From the NCBI GenBank assembly GCA_028708035.1, contig JAQVZU010000014.1:1-32564 (forward strand): a stretch of 32,564 nt of DNA. Direction: 5' to 3'. The position numbers were made by a program, and so were the translations under genes. Below, piece by piece: positions 9,588 to 17,863 of the stretch (its first letter is position 1; every line of letters begins with the position of its first letter). Origin of the DNA: Alphaproteobacteria bacterium (GTDB taxonomy: Bacteria; Pseudomonadota; Alphaproteobacteria; UBA9219). The notes beneath the pieces were generated by a model, which was not told the DNA's origin, made no database searches, and saw only the letters and a list, made by a program, of their open reading frames with translations.

Positions 9588-11228
9588 TCAAGCCAAGGCG
9601 TCGTCTTTCTTGGCGTTGGGAAGGTCAAGAGAGGGCATCCCAAAATAATATCCTTGCAGATAGTCGATCTTCGTGTTGCGAAGCCACTCCGCCGTTTCTT
9701 GCGTCTCGACGCCTTCCGCGACGGTCTGAATGCCCAACCCTTCAGCAAGGTCGATCAGGACTTTGACTAAATGTTGCTGTTCGTGGTCGGTCAAAACATC
9801 TTTTAAAAGATCCTTGTCGATCTTCATGATCGAAACGCCAAGTTCGCGTAAATATCGCACAGAGGTTGAACCTGCTCCGAAATCATCAAGCGAAACGCGT
9901 GCCCCCAATTCCCGAAGCGTCAAAATGAGCCGCCTTGTTGCGGCGATGTCCACAAGCACCGCCGTTTCGGTGATTTCGACCACGAGACGGCTTGCGATAT
10001 CCGGTTTGTGCTCAAGCATGCTACGCATATGGTCCGCGAATTCGGGCTGCGACGCTGAGAATCCTGAAATGTTCACGGCAAGCGACAGCGAAGGCGCCGC
10101 TTCAAGATCGCGCAGGGCCATCGAAAGAACGAGCCTGTCAAGTTGTCCCGCAAGCCCCAACTGTTCAATAGTTGGAACGAACCGTGCTGCAGGAATAGGT
10201 TTACCGCCTTCTCCGAACATGCGCACAAGCGCCTCATAGCAGACAGGCTGGCTATTTACGGCATCAACAATAGGCTGGTAGGCAAGGCGGAAAGAATTCG
10301 ACTTGAATGCCGCTTTAATTTGCTCAGTTAACTCAAGCAACTGCCTGTTTTCCTGAACACGCAAGGGGCTGTCGATATATTCGATAAAATTGTTAAGTCC
10401 CCGCTGATGCGCCATATGCAAGGCTTGCTCGGCGAAGATCATCGCTTCGTTGGCGTTTTTGGCCACCGTCGGAACGCGTACCCCTCCCACCGAAACGGTG
10501 ATGTGCAAAGGCGCATTGGCTGCGATAAGCGGCGAATTCCGGAAATCGTCGATCACGCGATCCGCAAGCGCTTCAAGATCGTTCCCTAAAGGTTCGGGTA
10601 AAATAATGCCGAAGGTATCTCCTGCCACGCGCCCCAAAACCGCTCGTGTTGGGACGATTTGCGCCAACCTTTGCGCCACACCCCGCAAAACCGAGTCGCC
10701 ACCTTCGGCTCCGATGGCCTCATTGACGAATGACATTTTATCTACATCAATGACAAGATAAGCGCCCACTCGCCGCGCCATCTTGGCGTTTTCGATCATC
10801 CGGGAAAGTTGCGCATGAAGCGCATGACGTTTAAAGCACCCTGTCAGCGTATCGTGCATTGGCTCTTCAGACAAAACCGGGGACCGTTGCGGCGCGTCAA
10901 TAATGCGCCAGACGCCGCGCTGCCTCACGGGATTTTTGTTTGCTCCATTGTCGCACCGCCCGCGCTCATGAACCCAAAGAATGCCGAGCGATGGCGTTTT
11001 TATGCGAAACTGCCGATTAAGCGCGTTGGCCTCTCCGCTAAAAAAGATGTGGAGATCATCCGGATGTATGAGATGAAAGAGCGCCTGGGAATCTTTGGGC
11101 GGGGCATCTCCCTCGAACAAGGCTTTCCAGTTACCAAACCACAGGATCGAGTCTTTGACGAGGTCCCAGTTGTACGCAAGGTCGCCGGACGCCGCTAATA
11201 CCTCGATGAAATCATTTTCCTCGGTCAT
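9588..11228 (-). CDS. PAS / degenerate GGDEF / EAL cyclic-di-GMP phosphodiesterase
   Basis: The 546-residue cytoplasmic protein has a PAS-like N-terminus (about 10-110, with FHLIHPDDLHIF), a GGDEF-fold domain (about 125-285) and an EAL domain (about 300-535). The GGDEF signature is replaced by AGDTF (202-206), so diguanylate cyclase activity is unlikely; such domains often act as GTP-binding regulators. The EAL domain keeps its metal and catalytic residues: EAL at 332-334, Asn386, Glu418, Asp448-Asp449 in DDFGAGST, Lys469, Glu505 and Gln525. It should therefore hydrolyse c-di-GMP to pGpG, lowering c-di-GMP and favouring motility over attachment. The gene lies downstream of the CheX-like gene on the same strand, separated by 327 bp, so it probably has its own promoter. 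It is close to a YfiR/TonB-receptor/kinase set, which suggests the same signalling network; that is inference. Confidence 0.92.
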   Translation of the reverse strand: MTEENDFIEVLAASGDLAYNWDLVKDSILWFGNWKALFEGDAPPKDSQALFHLIHPDDLHIFFSGEANALNRQFRIKTPSLGILWVHERGRCDNGANKNPVRQRGVWRIIDAPQRSPVLSEEPMHDTLTGCFKRHALHAQLSRMIENAKMARRVGAYLVIDVDKMSFVNEAIGAEGGDSVLRGVAQRLAQIVPTRAVLGRVAGDTFGIILPEPLGNDLEALADRVIDDFRNSPLIAANAPLHITVSVGGVRVPTVAKNANEAMIFAEQALHMAHQRGLNNFIEYIDSPLRVQENRQLLELTEQIKAAFKSNSFRLAYQPIVDAVNSQPVCYEALVRMFGEGGKPIPAARFVPTIEQLGLAGQLDRLVLSMALRDLEAAPSLSLAVNISGFSASQPEFADHMRSMLEHKPDIASRLVVEITETAVLVDIAATRRLILTLRELGARVSLDDFGAGSTSVRYLRELGVSIMKIDKDLLKDVLTDHEQQHLVKVLIDLAEGLGIQTVAEGVETQETAEWLRNTKIDYLQGYYFGMPSLDLPNAKKDDALA

Positions 11229-11555
11229 CTAAGGCTAACTTTCTACATAAGAGAAAATCATATTAGACGAAAGGGTGTTAAAAATTGATAAAATGTCAAA
11301 AAATTATCTCAAACTTTATAAAAAACATACCAATGCATGATGAAAATTTTTTTACAAAAAAAACGAAGGATTCACGTCCTCGATTTTCCCATTAGGTTTG
11401 GAGCATTTTGTGTCAGATGCCTTCTTGGCATCATGCTCGTTGTTATGGATTAGTCGCACGCGAAAGGCTGACAATTGTAATTGACATGTCATTGCTGCGC
11501 CGCACCGAGAAATGTAATTACCTCAATGTATCTTTGCTCATTCTGCAAACAGTAG
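11229..11555. other. AT-rich intergenic region with nested hairpin
   Basis: This 327-bp gap between the CheX-like gene and the EAL gene (both minus strand) has no convincing gene. It is strongly AT-rich at 11280-11365. A nested dyad lies at 11401-11438: inner stem GATGCC/GGCATC (11416-11421 with 11427-11432) and outer stem GAGCAT/ATGCTC (11401-11406 with 11433-11438). No T-run follows on the minus strand. It probably holds the promoter for the EAL gene and a 3' structure of the upstream transcript. Confidence 0.5.
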
Positions 11556-12098
11556 TCAATGCGCCTGTATGGGGGATGCTGGGCTGGCGCCTTGCGAATC
11601 GCAGACAAGGCTGAGGCGTATGTGCGCTTCGGGGGAAATCTCGAAATCTTTTTTGAACACGATGTTTGGTGATGGTTGCTCGCAAGGGCAAGCCTCGCCC
11701 ACGACTATGTTCGGGATGTCGAAGTCGAAATAAAGTCCAGGAACTTCTGACAGAACAGTGCGAAGATTATTTCCGACAATATTCGTAAGTTCGCAGACCA
11801 CATCTTGATAAAGCGCAAGAGATTGGTTGTCCGTTTGCACAATGCCCACACGCTTTGCTATAATTTCGGCTGTTGTGCTTTTGATGCGGAAGGAAATGCA
11901 TACTTTAATTTTTTCATGGCGCAAGACAAGACGCGCGGTTACTGAGTCCTCGTCATCGATCACCGCATCGGGCGCGTCGAAAAGAGTGAGGTTAAACATT
12001 AGAAGAAAAACATCTCGCACCAGCCGTTCGATATTTTTCTTGATGGAATCGACTACGTCGGCGCTGACTTTTTCACTGCTTTGTTCAAGTGTGGCCAA
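11556..12098 (-). CDS. CheX-like chemotaxis phosphatase family protein
   Basis: The 180-residue protein resembles CheC/CheX phosphatases, which dephosphorylate CheY-type regulators. The recognisable part is VCELTNIVGNNLRTVLSEV (residues 101-119), matching the ExxN...GN catalytic helix, with Glu103 and Asn106 as the expected acidic and amide residues. The glycine comes one position earlier than in the pattern I know for the family, so this may be a divergent branch. The C-terminus carries CPCEQ and is not recognisable. Its ATG overlaps the end of the CheY-like gene by 14 bp, implying translational coupling and co-expression. The natural inference is that the pair is a regulator and its own phosphatase. 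No membrane segment is seen. The family call rests on motif shape only. Confidence 0.65.
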   Translation of the reverse strand: MATLEQSSEKVSADVVDSIKKNIERLVRDVFLLMFNLTLFDAPDAVIDDEDSVTARLVLRHEKIKVCISFRIKSTTAEIIAKRVGIVQTDNQSLALYQDVVCELTNIVGNNLRTVLSEVPGLYFDFDIPNIVVGEACPCEQPSPNIVFKKDFEISPEAHIRLSLVCDSQGASPASPIQAH

Positions 12099-12519
12099 TT
12101 GTTTCCGCCCATGCTGAGATTTGTTTTATCGCTTCGGCCACTTTTTGTGGCTCGAAAGGTTTTGTAACGTATGCCGTCGCTCCTTTTTTGATTGCTAGCA
12201 TCATATCGCTTATTTCACTGATGGCCGTCAGCATGACGATAGCCATGCTATCCAGCCCTCGATCCTCCCTGCATTTTTCCAGTAGTGCGAGTCCATTCAT
12301 GCCGGGCATCGACCAGTCGAGAATCATGATGCGGAACAGCATGTTTTCGGACTTTGCTTTCTGAAGCTTCTCCCATGCGACAAGGCCGTTTTCCGCTTCT
12401 TCGAAACTGGAATAGCCCATTTCGGACAAAAGATTTCGCATCATCGCTCGGATGATTAAACTGTCGTCAACAATGAGGATGCGACTGTCTTTCACGATCG
12501 ACGGCATTTCTTGTCCCAT
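12085..12519 (-). CDS. CheY-like single-domain response regulator
   Basis: This receiver-only protein has the acidic pocket ILIVDDS, the phospho-acceptor Asp68 in MILDWSMPGMNG (numbered from the ATG at 12519), the switch Thr in VMLTA and the conserved Lys in VTKPFEP. There is no output domain, so it works by protein contact, as CheY does at the flagellar motor or as a phosphorelay intermediate. The frame extends further upstream to a TTG (12555), but that extension is hydrophobic and not part of the fold. ATG at 12519 or 12507 is the likely start; 12507 follows GGGACAAGAA and is equally possible. It overlaps the CheX-like gene by 14 bp and is divergent from the YfiR-like/TonB-receptor/CheA-like kinase genes, whose kinase is the obvious candidate partner. 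Confidence 0.9.
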   Translation of the reverse strand: MGQEMPSIVKDSRILIVDDSLIIRAMMRNLLSEMGYSSFEEAENGLVAWEKLQKAKSENMLFRIMILDWSMPGMNGLALLEKCREDRGLDSMAIVMLTAISEISDMMLAIKKGATAYVTKPFEPQKVAEAIKQISAWAETIGHT

Positions 12520-12561
12520 GGAAAAGATAAACTCGAAACAAACTAACAACAACAAAGTTTA

Positions 12562-12576
12562 TCAAAAAGAGATTAA
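12562..12576 (-). promoter_or_regulatory. CtrA-like half-site pair upstream of the CheY-like gene
   Basis: On the minus strand this reads TTAA-N7-TTGA, one mismatch from the alphaproteobacterial CtrA pattern TTAA-N7-TTAA. It lies 43 bp before the ATG at 12519. It sits in AT-rich DNA, so a chance match is quite possible. Confidence 0.25.
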
Positions 12577-12677
12577 TTATATGTGAGGCGTCGTGCTTCG
12601 CTTAAAAAAATCGAAACAGGTATGAACCCTTTTTCTTTTGCTCATTTTCGTGTTTATGATTTGTAAATAATTATGTT

Positions 12678-12712
12678 TTAACGATCTCCTAACCATACTT
12701 ATTACGGAGATC
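12678..12712 (+). promoter_or_regulatory. Dyad covering the YfiR-like ribosome binding site, with CtrA-like site
   Basis: GATCTCC (12683-12689) is the reverse complement of GGAGATC (12706-12712), which contains the ribosome binding site GGAG of the following gene. In RNA this 7-bp stem would hide that site. Overlapping it, TTAA-N7-CTAA (12678-12692) is one mismatch from the CtrA consensus. Either an operator, a translational switch or coincidence is possible. Confidence 0.35.
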
Positions 12713-12717
12713 ATGTG

Positions 12718-13278
12718 ATGTCCAAAGCGTTTTTTATTTTCTCCCGTTTGAAGAAAACGATGGCGGCCATTGCTGCGGTCGGATTTTTGTTCGCATTGGC
12801 GGTTCCGGCGGCGGCCAAGGAGAACACTGACGTTCTTGTCGGCGTTAAGATTCTGTCGATGCTTAATCGCGAACTGCCCGCGCCCTTGGTGATGGGCATC
12901 GTCTATGATCCTGGTAACTCGGAGTCCAAGTCCAGCGCCGAGTCGATCAAGGCGGTTCTGGACGCTGGTGTGAAAACATCGGAAGGGGCCGGAGTCTCGG
13001 GACGGCTTATTCCTCTTGCCGAAATAGACAAGCTTTCGCAGGTGAGCTTCGCCTTCATCACGACGGGCGTGAAAGCTCAGTTTGACAGAATCGCGCAAAT
13101 CTCCGCGTCTCATGGAATTTTGACCATGACCTCGGATATCGAGTGTGTGCGTGCGAACAAGTGCATCCTCGGGATCGAATCACAGAATGTCGTTCAAATC
13201 TATTTTAGCCGCGCGGCCAGCGAAACGGCTAAGATCAATTTTGATTCGGCGTTCATCATGCTGGTAAAGAAGGTCTAG
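12718..13278 (+). CDS. YfiR-like (DUF4154) periplasmic protein
   Basis: A 186-residue exported protein: basic start, hydrophobic core AAIAAVGFLFALAVP and an AAA-K cleavage region near residue 37. The rest resembles the YfiR/HmsC family, best in its second half, where GILTMTSDIE, ILGIESQNVVQIYFSRAASE and NFDSAFIMLVKKV match the family order of a strand, a glycine-rich turn and a C-terminal amphipathic strand. YfiR proteins are periplasmic and control a membrane-bound partner, classically the diguanylate cyclase YfiN. Here the membrane partner in the cluster is a CheA-like kinase. Two cysteines lie in CVRANKC. The GGAG at 12706-12709 favours the ATG at 12718 over the GTG at 12715. The TonB receptor gene follows after 40 bp, so they are probably co-transcribed. 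Family assignment is by pattern, not by search. Confidence 0.65.
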   Translation: MSKAFFIFSRLKKTMAAIAAVGFLFALAVPAAAKENTDVLVGVKILSMLNRELPAPLVMGIVYDPGNSESKSSAESIKAVLDAGVKTSEGAGVSGRLIPLAEIDKLSQVSFAFITTGVKAQFDRIAQISASHGILTMTSDIECVRANKCILGIESQNVVQIYFSRAASETAKINFDSAFIMLVKKV

Positions 13279-13318
13279 TTCTCTTGGGGCGGTTGGTGTT
13301 TTCGCAAAGGAATATCCT

Positions 13319-15457
13319 ATGAAGAGATCGTTGATGAAAAGCGGTTCGGTGGTCGTTTTTTCTGCAGTTGCCGCCTTTGTTCTTTCCGGCGGGCAGGCAA
13401 GGGCCCAATTCATCAATTACGGCGCTTTGCAGGACATCTTTGATGAGCCGGTTACGACGTCGGCAACAGGAACGCCTCAACGCGCCAGTGAAACAGCTGC
13501 CGACATGACCATCATTACCGCCGATCAAATCCGCCAGTCGGGTCTTCGGAAAATTCCGGAAATTCTCAATATGTATGCGGCGGGCCTCAATCTTCTCCAG
13601 ACGGGCGTCAATGAGTACGACGTCGGTATTCGCGGCTTTCAGCAGCCTTACAGCCCGCGTCTTCTTGTTTTGATCGATGGAAGGCAAGTGTTCAACTATG
13701 ACTATTCACGTACCCAATGGGAAAATTTGCCCATAAACGTTGACGATATTCGCCAGATTGAGGTTGTGCGCGGCGCAAGTTCGGCACTGTTTGGATCAAA
13801 TGCGACAAGTGGCGTCGTGAATATCATCACCTACAGCCCTCTTTATGACACCAATAATGTAGCTAATTTTACCTTGGGGACACAGTCTTCTTATCAGGGG
13901 GACGCAACTGTCACTCAGCGGATCGACCGGGTCGGTGGCGTGAAGGTTTCCACGGGAGGGCTGACTGAACACGAGTTTGCGGGAACGGCGACTGGACCTT
14001 CGGATTATGCCGGGGCGGAGAATCCGTTTCACGGATATGTGAATGGCAGCGGATATTTTAAGGTGTCGCCGACGTTTATCGTTGGCGGCGAAATCTCGGC
14101 GTCCCGCAAGAAGGGCGAGGAGGTCTTGCCTGACTTTACTGAACACACGACGTCCACCACGACCTATTCGGTCCGCGGCGGTTGGCAGTGGGCTTCGCCT
14201 TTCGGGACGATCAAGCATGACAATTATATCAACCAGAATATTCTGGATTATACGGGGCAGTTCCCGAATCCATATGCTTTGCTGGGCGCATACGGAACGG
14301 ATCCCCAAGTAGTGAGCACGACAAACAGTTTGTTCGTTAGTCGTATGGAAGACCTTTTCGATGTCGGGCCGAGCCATACATTCCGCATAGCGGGTGAGTA
14401 CAGGCACAAATACATCACTTTCAAAAGCAATTACTATGACACTTACGAGAAGCCCATCATTAATCAGGATGTTTTCTCTTTAGGCGGAACGTGGCTTTGG
14501 CATATTCGCGACGACCTGTCATGGACGAACGCCGCGCAATATGAAGTTAACCAAATGGATGCGATGGGGGGCACGTTGAACGATACCGTGCTTTTCGGAT
14601 CGACGCAGCCGTACACGAAGGCGGATTTCGATAGGCAATTCCAGACTTTTGCGTTCAACTCCGGCCTTGTTTGGACGGTGACCGATAAGGATACATTGCG
14701 CGCGACCTACGGACGCGGCATTCAGGACCCAAGCCTTATCAACGCGGGCTTCTTTGGAAATGAATATATCACGTCCGGAGCGCCCCCAGGCTATCCGCGC
14801 CTTGTTTACCAGGCTCTGGGCTCGCCTTATATTAAGCCAACTATCATGAACGATTACAATTTGGCTTATGACAGGAAGGTTCCGGAAATTTTCTCAAAGG
14901 TTCACGTTGCGGCGTATTATAAGTCGAGCCGGGATATTATCGGCGACTTGACGCCGACGGTAACAACCGGGCTGGATTCTCATGGCGAGTTGGTGACGAT
15001 CATGACGCAGGGGCAGGGGAATCTTGGGCCTGCGCATGGTATTGGCGGTGAGCTTTCCATTGATGGAACATTCGATGGATTTCGTTGGGATGCGAGCTAC
15101 AGCTATACCTATGTTCACGACAGCGCTGCGGTGAAGGAGCACTTGGCATTTAATGGCTCGGCGCCGCAGCATGAAATTCGCGGACACGTCGGAAAGACTA
15201 TCGGAAAATGGGAACTTGACGGATCGACGCATTATGGCTCGTCTACGGATGTGCTGCGCACGACAACCCCCCTGTCTCTGCCGACAATCGTGCATATCGA
15301 CAATTATTATACGGTCGGCGCGCGCGTGGGGTATAAGATTGACGATAATTTTGTCGTCGCTCTTTCGGGGTCGAATCTCAGCAACATGCGGACTAAGGAA
15401 AATCCATATACGATTCTCGAACGGCGGTTGTTCCTGGGCGTAACGATGCACTTCTGA
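13319..15457 (+). CDS. TonB-dependent outer-membrane receptor
   Basis: The 712-residue protein has a signal peptide ending near residue 29 (SGGQARAQ) and a plug domain (about 45-170) with the typical TIITADQIRQSG, GIRGFQ, VLIDGRQV and IEVVRGASSALFGSNATSGVVNIIT segments. A long beta-barrel rich in aromatic and Gly residues follows, ending in terminal Phe (GVTMHF). Such receptors import siderophores, cobalamin, sugars or other large ligands using TonB energy; the ligand cannot be inferred. No N-terminal signalling domain of FecA type is present, so signalling, if any, would go through the YfiR-like protein encoded just upstream. AAAGGA ahead of the ATG is the ribosome binding site. The kinase gene follows after 116 bp. 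The association of a receptor of this kind with DUF4154 proteins and membrane kinases is known from other genomes, but its mechanism is not settled. Confidence 0.93.
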   Translation: MKRSLMKSGSVVVFSAVAAFVLSGGQARAQFINYGALQDIFDEPVTTSATGTPQRASETAADMTIITADQIRQSGLRKIPEILNMYAAGLNLLQTGVNEYDVGIRGFQQPYSPRLLVLIDGRQVFNYDYSRTQWENLPINVDDIRQIEVVRGASSALFGSNATSGVVNIITYSPLYDTNNVANFTLGTQSSYQGDATVTQRIDRVGGVKVSTGGLTEHEFAGTATGPSDYAGAENPFHGYVNGSGYFKVSPTFIVGGEISASRKKGEEVLPDFTEHTTSTTTYSVRGGWQWASPFGTIKHDNYINQNILDYTGQFPNPYALLGAYGTDPQVVSTTNSLFVSRMEDLFDVGPSHTFRIAGEYRHKYITFKSNYYDTYEKPIINQDVFSLGGTWLWHIRDDLSWTNAAQYEVNQMDAMGGTLNDTVLFGSTQPYTKADFDRQFQTFAFNSGLVWTVTDKDTLRATYGRGIQDPSLINAGFFGNEYITSGAPPGYPRLVYQALGSPYIKPTIMNDYNLAYDRKVPEIFSKVHVAAYYKSSRDIIGDLTPTVTTGLDSHGELVTIMTQGQGNLGPAHGIGGELSIDGTFDGFRWDASYSYTYVHDSAAVKEHLAFNGSAPQHEIRGHVGKTIGKWELDGSTHYGSSTDVLRTTTPLSLPTIVHIDNYYTVGARVGYKIDDNFVVALSGSNLSNMRTKENPYTILERRLFLGVTMHF

Positions 15458-15573
15458 GTTTTGTGGAAAGCTTCGGGCGCCTATTTTCCTAGATTGTTTT
15501 TGCATTCGGGGGGATGGGCTATTAAATTGGGTGCGGATTTTTTATCCGCGTTGACCATTGCTTCCGGTCCTTA

Positions 15574-17859
15574 ATGCCCAAGATTTTCTCGACTTCAAAC
15601 TGGCCTTTTGCGCTGAAGTTCGCCATCCCGTCGCTTTTGGCGCTTATCTTGGTATGCGTCATCGAATATGCGGCGCTGAACGCCCTTAATGTCATTAAGA
15701 ACAGCCTGAACGATGTCGTCGAGCGCAAATATAACGCGAGCCTGCTGCTTGAGCAGTGTGTGGACCGTTTGCGCGCCGTTAATGGCGAACTGTATCTGCT
15801 TCAGACGAAAAAAGCGGCGGGAATGGAGCAGGACGTCGTTCAGAGAACGAAGGAGCTTTCGGACCAATTGGAGCAGATATCCGTCTCGTTGTCCCGATTT
15901 AAAAGTTACTATGCTCGGCCAGAGGACTTGCCCCAAATCGATGGCGCGCTCCAAAATGTTCGCCAGTATCGCAAAGCAGTCGGTTTCGTGGGCAGCATGC
16001 TCGACATCGATTTCAAGGCAACCGTGACGTTTATCGTTCCTTTGCGCGGTGCCTACGAAGAAATGATTGGCAACCTGTCATCGGTTTCCAATGATTTTCT
16101 TGTCGCATCCCGCAAGGCTTCCGAGAGGGCCGACTCTTTAGCGCGCGCCCGAACGCAATTTATTCTTATCTTCAGTTCGGCGGTGCTGATCCTGTCGCTG
16201 GGGGTTATGATTCCTCTCGCTTATTCAACCGTGCGGTCTATCAAGACGTTGGCTGCGGCTACCGTACATCTGGCCGATGGTGACACACGGATCGATCTTA
16301 ACGCGCTTGCGCGCCATGACGAACTTGGACGCCTTGTCAGCGCGTTGACCGTTTTCCGCGACAATATTGAGCGCGTGGCGATGCTTAAGAAGGTTTCGCT
16401 GCTTTATGCGTCGATGAACGCAATGCTCAACTCGCTGAAGGAAGGGCTTTTTACCTTCGGTCCCGACGGAGTGTGCTCGGAAAATTACTCAACGGCTTGC
16501 GTAAAGCTTTTGAATCAGACGCCTTCGGGGCATCCTTTGGCGGATGTTTTGAACATGTCGGCCTCGGAGCGAGAAGGCTTGCAAGAATTGCTGAACCTTA
16601 TCTTCATCGGTAGCGATACTTTCGCCATGTCCGTTCAGAGCCTTTTGGACATGCTGCCACGATACTACTACGATGCCGACGACAAAGTTCGCAAAGGCGA
16701 GACGCCGATTTCTTTGGCCTATCGCCCGATTTTGAATGCTTCGGGAAATGTTCAGTCCGTGCTTGTAATTGCGACGGATCATTCGGAAGAGATCGCGGCG
16801 GCGCAGTTGAATCAGGAAAGACAAAACAGGGTTCTGCGCACATTGCGGCTTTTGTCGAGCCGGAACATGTTCGTGCGCTTTTGGAACGGGATTATGGACT
16901 TCTTTTCCCAACCGCAGAAGCTTTTCGCCGACGCATCGCTGGAGCAGGTCAAGCGCGATGTCCATACCTTTAAGGGCGTGGCGGGGATCTATTATCTCGA
17001 TAAGGTCGCGAAGAGCCTGCATCATGTTGAGACCGTTTTCCCCGATAGCATTGAGCCGGGATTTAAGGGCGATACCGTTTTGATGGCGGCTCTTGTCTCG
17101 GTGAAAACGGCGCTGTCGGAAGCGCGCGAGGAAATCTCGGAGATCCTCGGGCCGTCGTTCGATAAGCAGGGGATGATCCGAACGATTTCGCTCGACTCCC
17201 TGAAGGACGTCCTGTCCTGTATTCCGGCGGATGAGGCAAACGCGGCGCTTCGTTTAAAATACACGACGCTGTTGATCGGCGAGCCCATCCACAGCCTCTT
17301 GGCCAACACTCAGGCGGAACTGCGCGAGCTTGCGGACCGTTACGGAAAGGCGCTTGAGCAGCCGCGGATCGAAGGCGAAAACTTCCCGATCCTGACAGAA
17401 TCATATGGGCATGTCTTCGCGAGCCTGACGCACATTTCCAGAAACATTATCAGGCATGGGGTCGAGGAGCCCGACGTTCGCAAGCAGCGCGGCAAGCCGG
17501 AAAAGTGCACAGTTATTATCACAACCGAAAAGATCAAACGAAATGGCGCAGATTGGTTTCGCATCGTTTTCCATGACAATGGCAGCGGCATCGATCCCAA
17601 TCGGCTTAAGCAACTGCCCGCGATTGCATCGAACAAGGCCTTGGCGAAAGCGAGTCGTGAAGAGCTCTTGCAGCATTTGTTCGACGGCAATATGTCGACG
17701 GCTAATGAGGTCACGGCTCTTGGAGGGCGCGGCGTGGGGATGTCGGCGGTGAAAGTGGCTGCTGAGGAAGTGGGCGGGAGCGCTCGCATCGAAAGCTCGT
17801 TCCACAATTATACGAAGATCGTGATCGAACTGCCATTTATCTGGAAGATAGCCGCATAA
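15574..17859 (+). CDS. Membrane-bound HAMP / Hpt / CheA-type ATPase sensor kinase
   Basis: The 761-residue protein starts with a membrane segment (about 13-35), a periplasmic helical region (about 36-193), a second membrane segment (about 194-216) and a HAMP linker (about 217-270). A PAS-like region (about 280-410) precedes an Hpt-like helix with KRDVHTFKGVAG (phospho-acceptor His464). The C-terminal ATPase is CheA-like: N-box ISRNIIRHGVEEPDVR near residue 618, G1 box DNGSGID (668-674) and G2 box GGRGVGMS (about 717). There is no HisKA domain and no CheW-like P5 domain, so it does not look able to dock in a classical receptor array. Phosphate would pass from His464 to a receiver, plausibly the CheY-like protein encoded divergently. 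The start is the only sensible one, since an upstream in-frame GTG runs into a stop. The last gene of the YfiR-like/receptor/kinase set, it is followed after 4 bp by an IS remnant. Confidence 0.88.
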   Translation: MPKIFSTSNWPFALKFAIPSLLALILVCVIEYAALNALNVIKNSLNDVVERKYNASLLLEQCVDRLRAVNGELYLLQTKKAAGMEQDVVQRTKELSDQLEQISVSLSRFKSYYARPEDLPQIDGALQNVRQYRKAVGFVGSMLDIDFKATVTFIVPLRGAYEEMIGNLSSVSNDFLVASRKASERADSLARARTQFILIFSSAVLILSLGVMIPLAYSTVRSIKTLAAATVHLADGDTRIDLNALARHDELGRLVSALTVFRDNIERVAMLKKVSLLYASMNAMLNSLKEGLFTFGPDGVCSENYSTACVKLLNQTPSGHPLADVLNMSASEREGLQELLNLIFIGSDTFAMSVQSLLDMLPRYYYDADDKVRKGETPISLAYRPILNASGNVQSVLVIATDHSEEIAAAQLNQERQNRVLRTLRLLSSRNMFVRFWNGIMDFFSQPQKLFADASLEQVKRDVHTFKGVAGIYYLDKVAKSLHHVETVFPDSIEPGFKGDTVLMAALVSVKTALSEAREEISEILGPSFDKQGMIRTISLDSLKDVLSCIPADEANAALRLKYTTLLIGEPIHSLLANTQAELRELADRYGKALEQPRIEGENFPILTESYGHVFASLTHISRNIIRHGVEEPDVRKQRGKPEKCTVIITTEKIKRNGADWFRIVFHDNGSGIDPNRLKQLPAIASNKALAKASREELLQHLFDGNMSTANEVTALGGRGVGMSAVKVAAEEVGGSARIESSFHNYTKIVIELPFIWKIAA

Positions 17860-17863
17860 TCGC

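Noticed and set aside
11280-11365. TTGACA on the minus strand near 11294-11299 as a promoter
   Set aside because: No -10 box at a suitable distance; in AT-rich DNA such matches are expected by chance.
15533-15549. GCGGAT/ATCCGC hairpin before the kinase gene
   Set aside because: It has a T-rich loop, a short stem and no following T-run; too weak to call a terminator.
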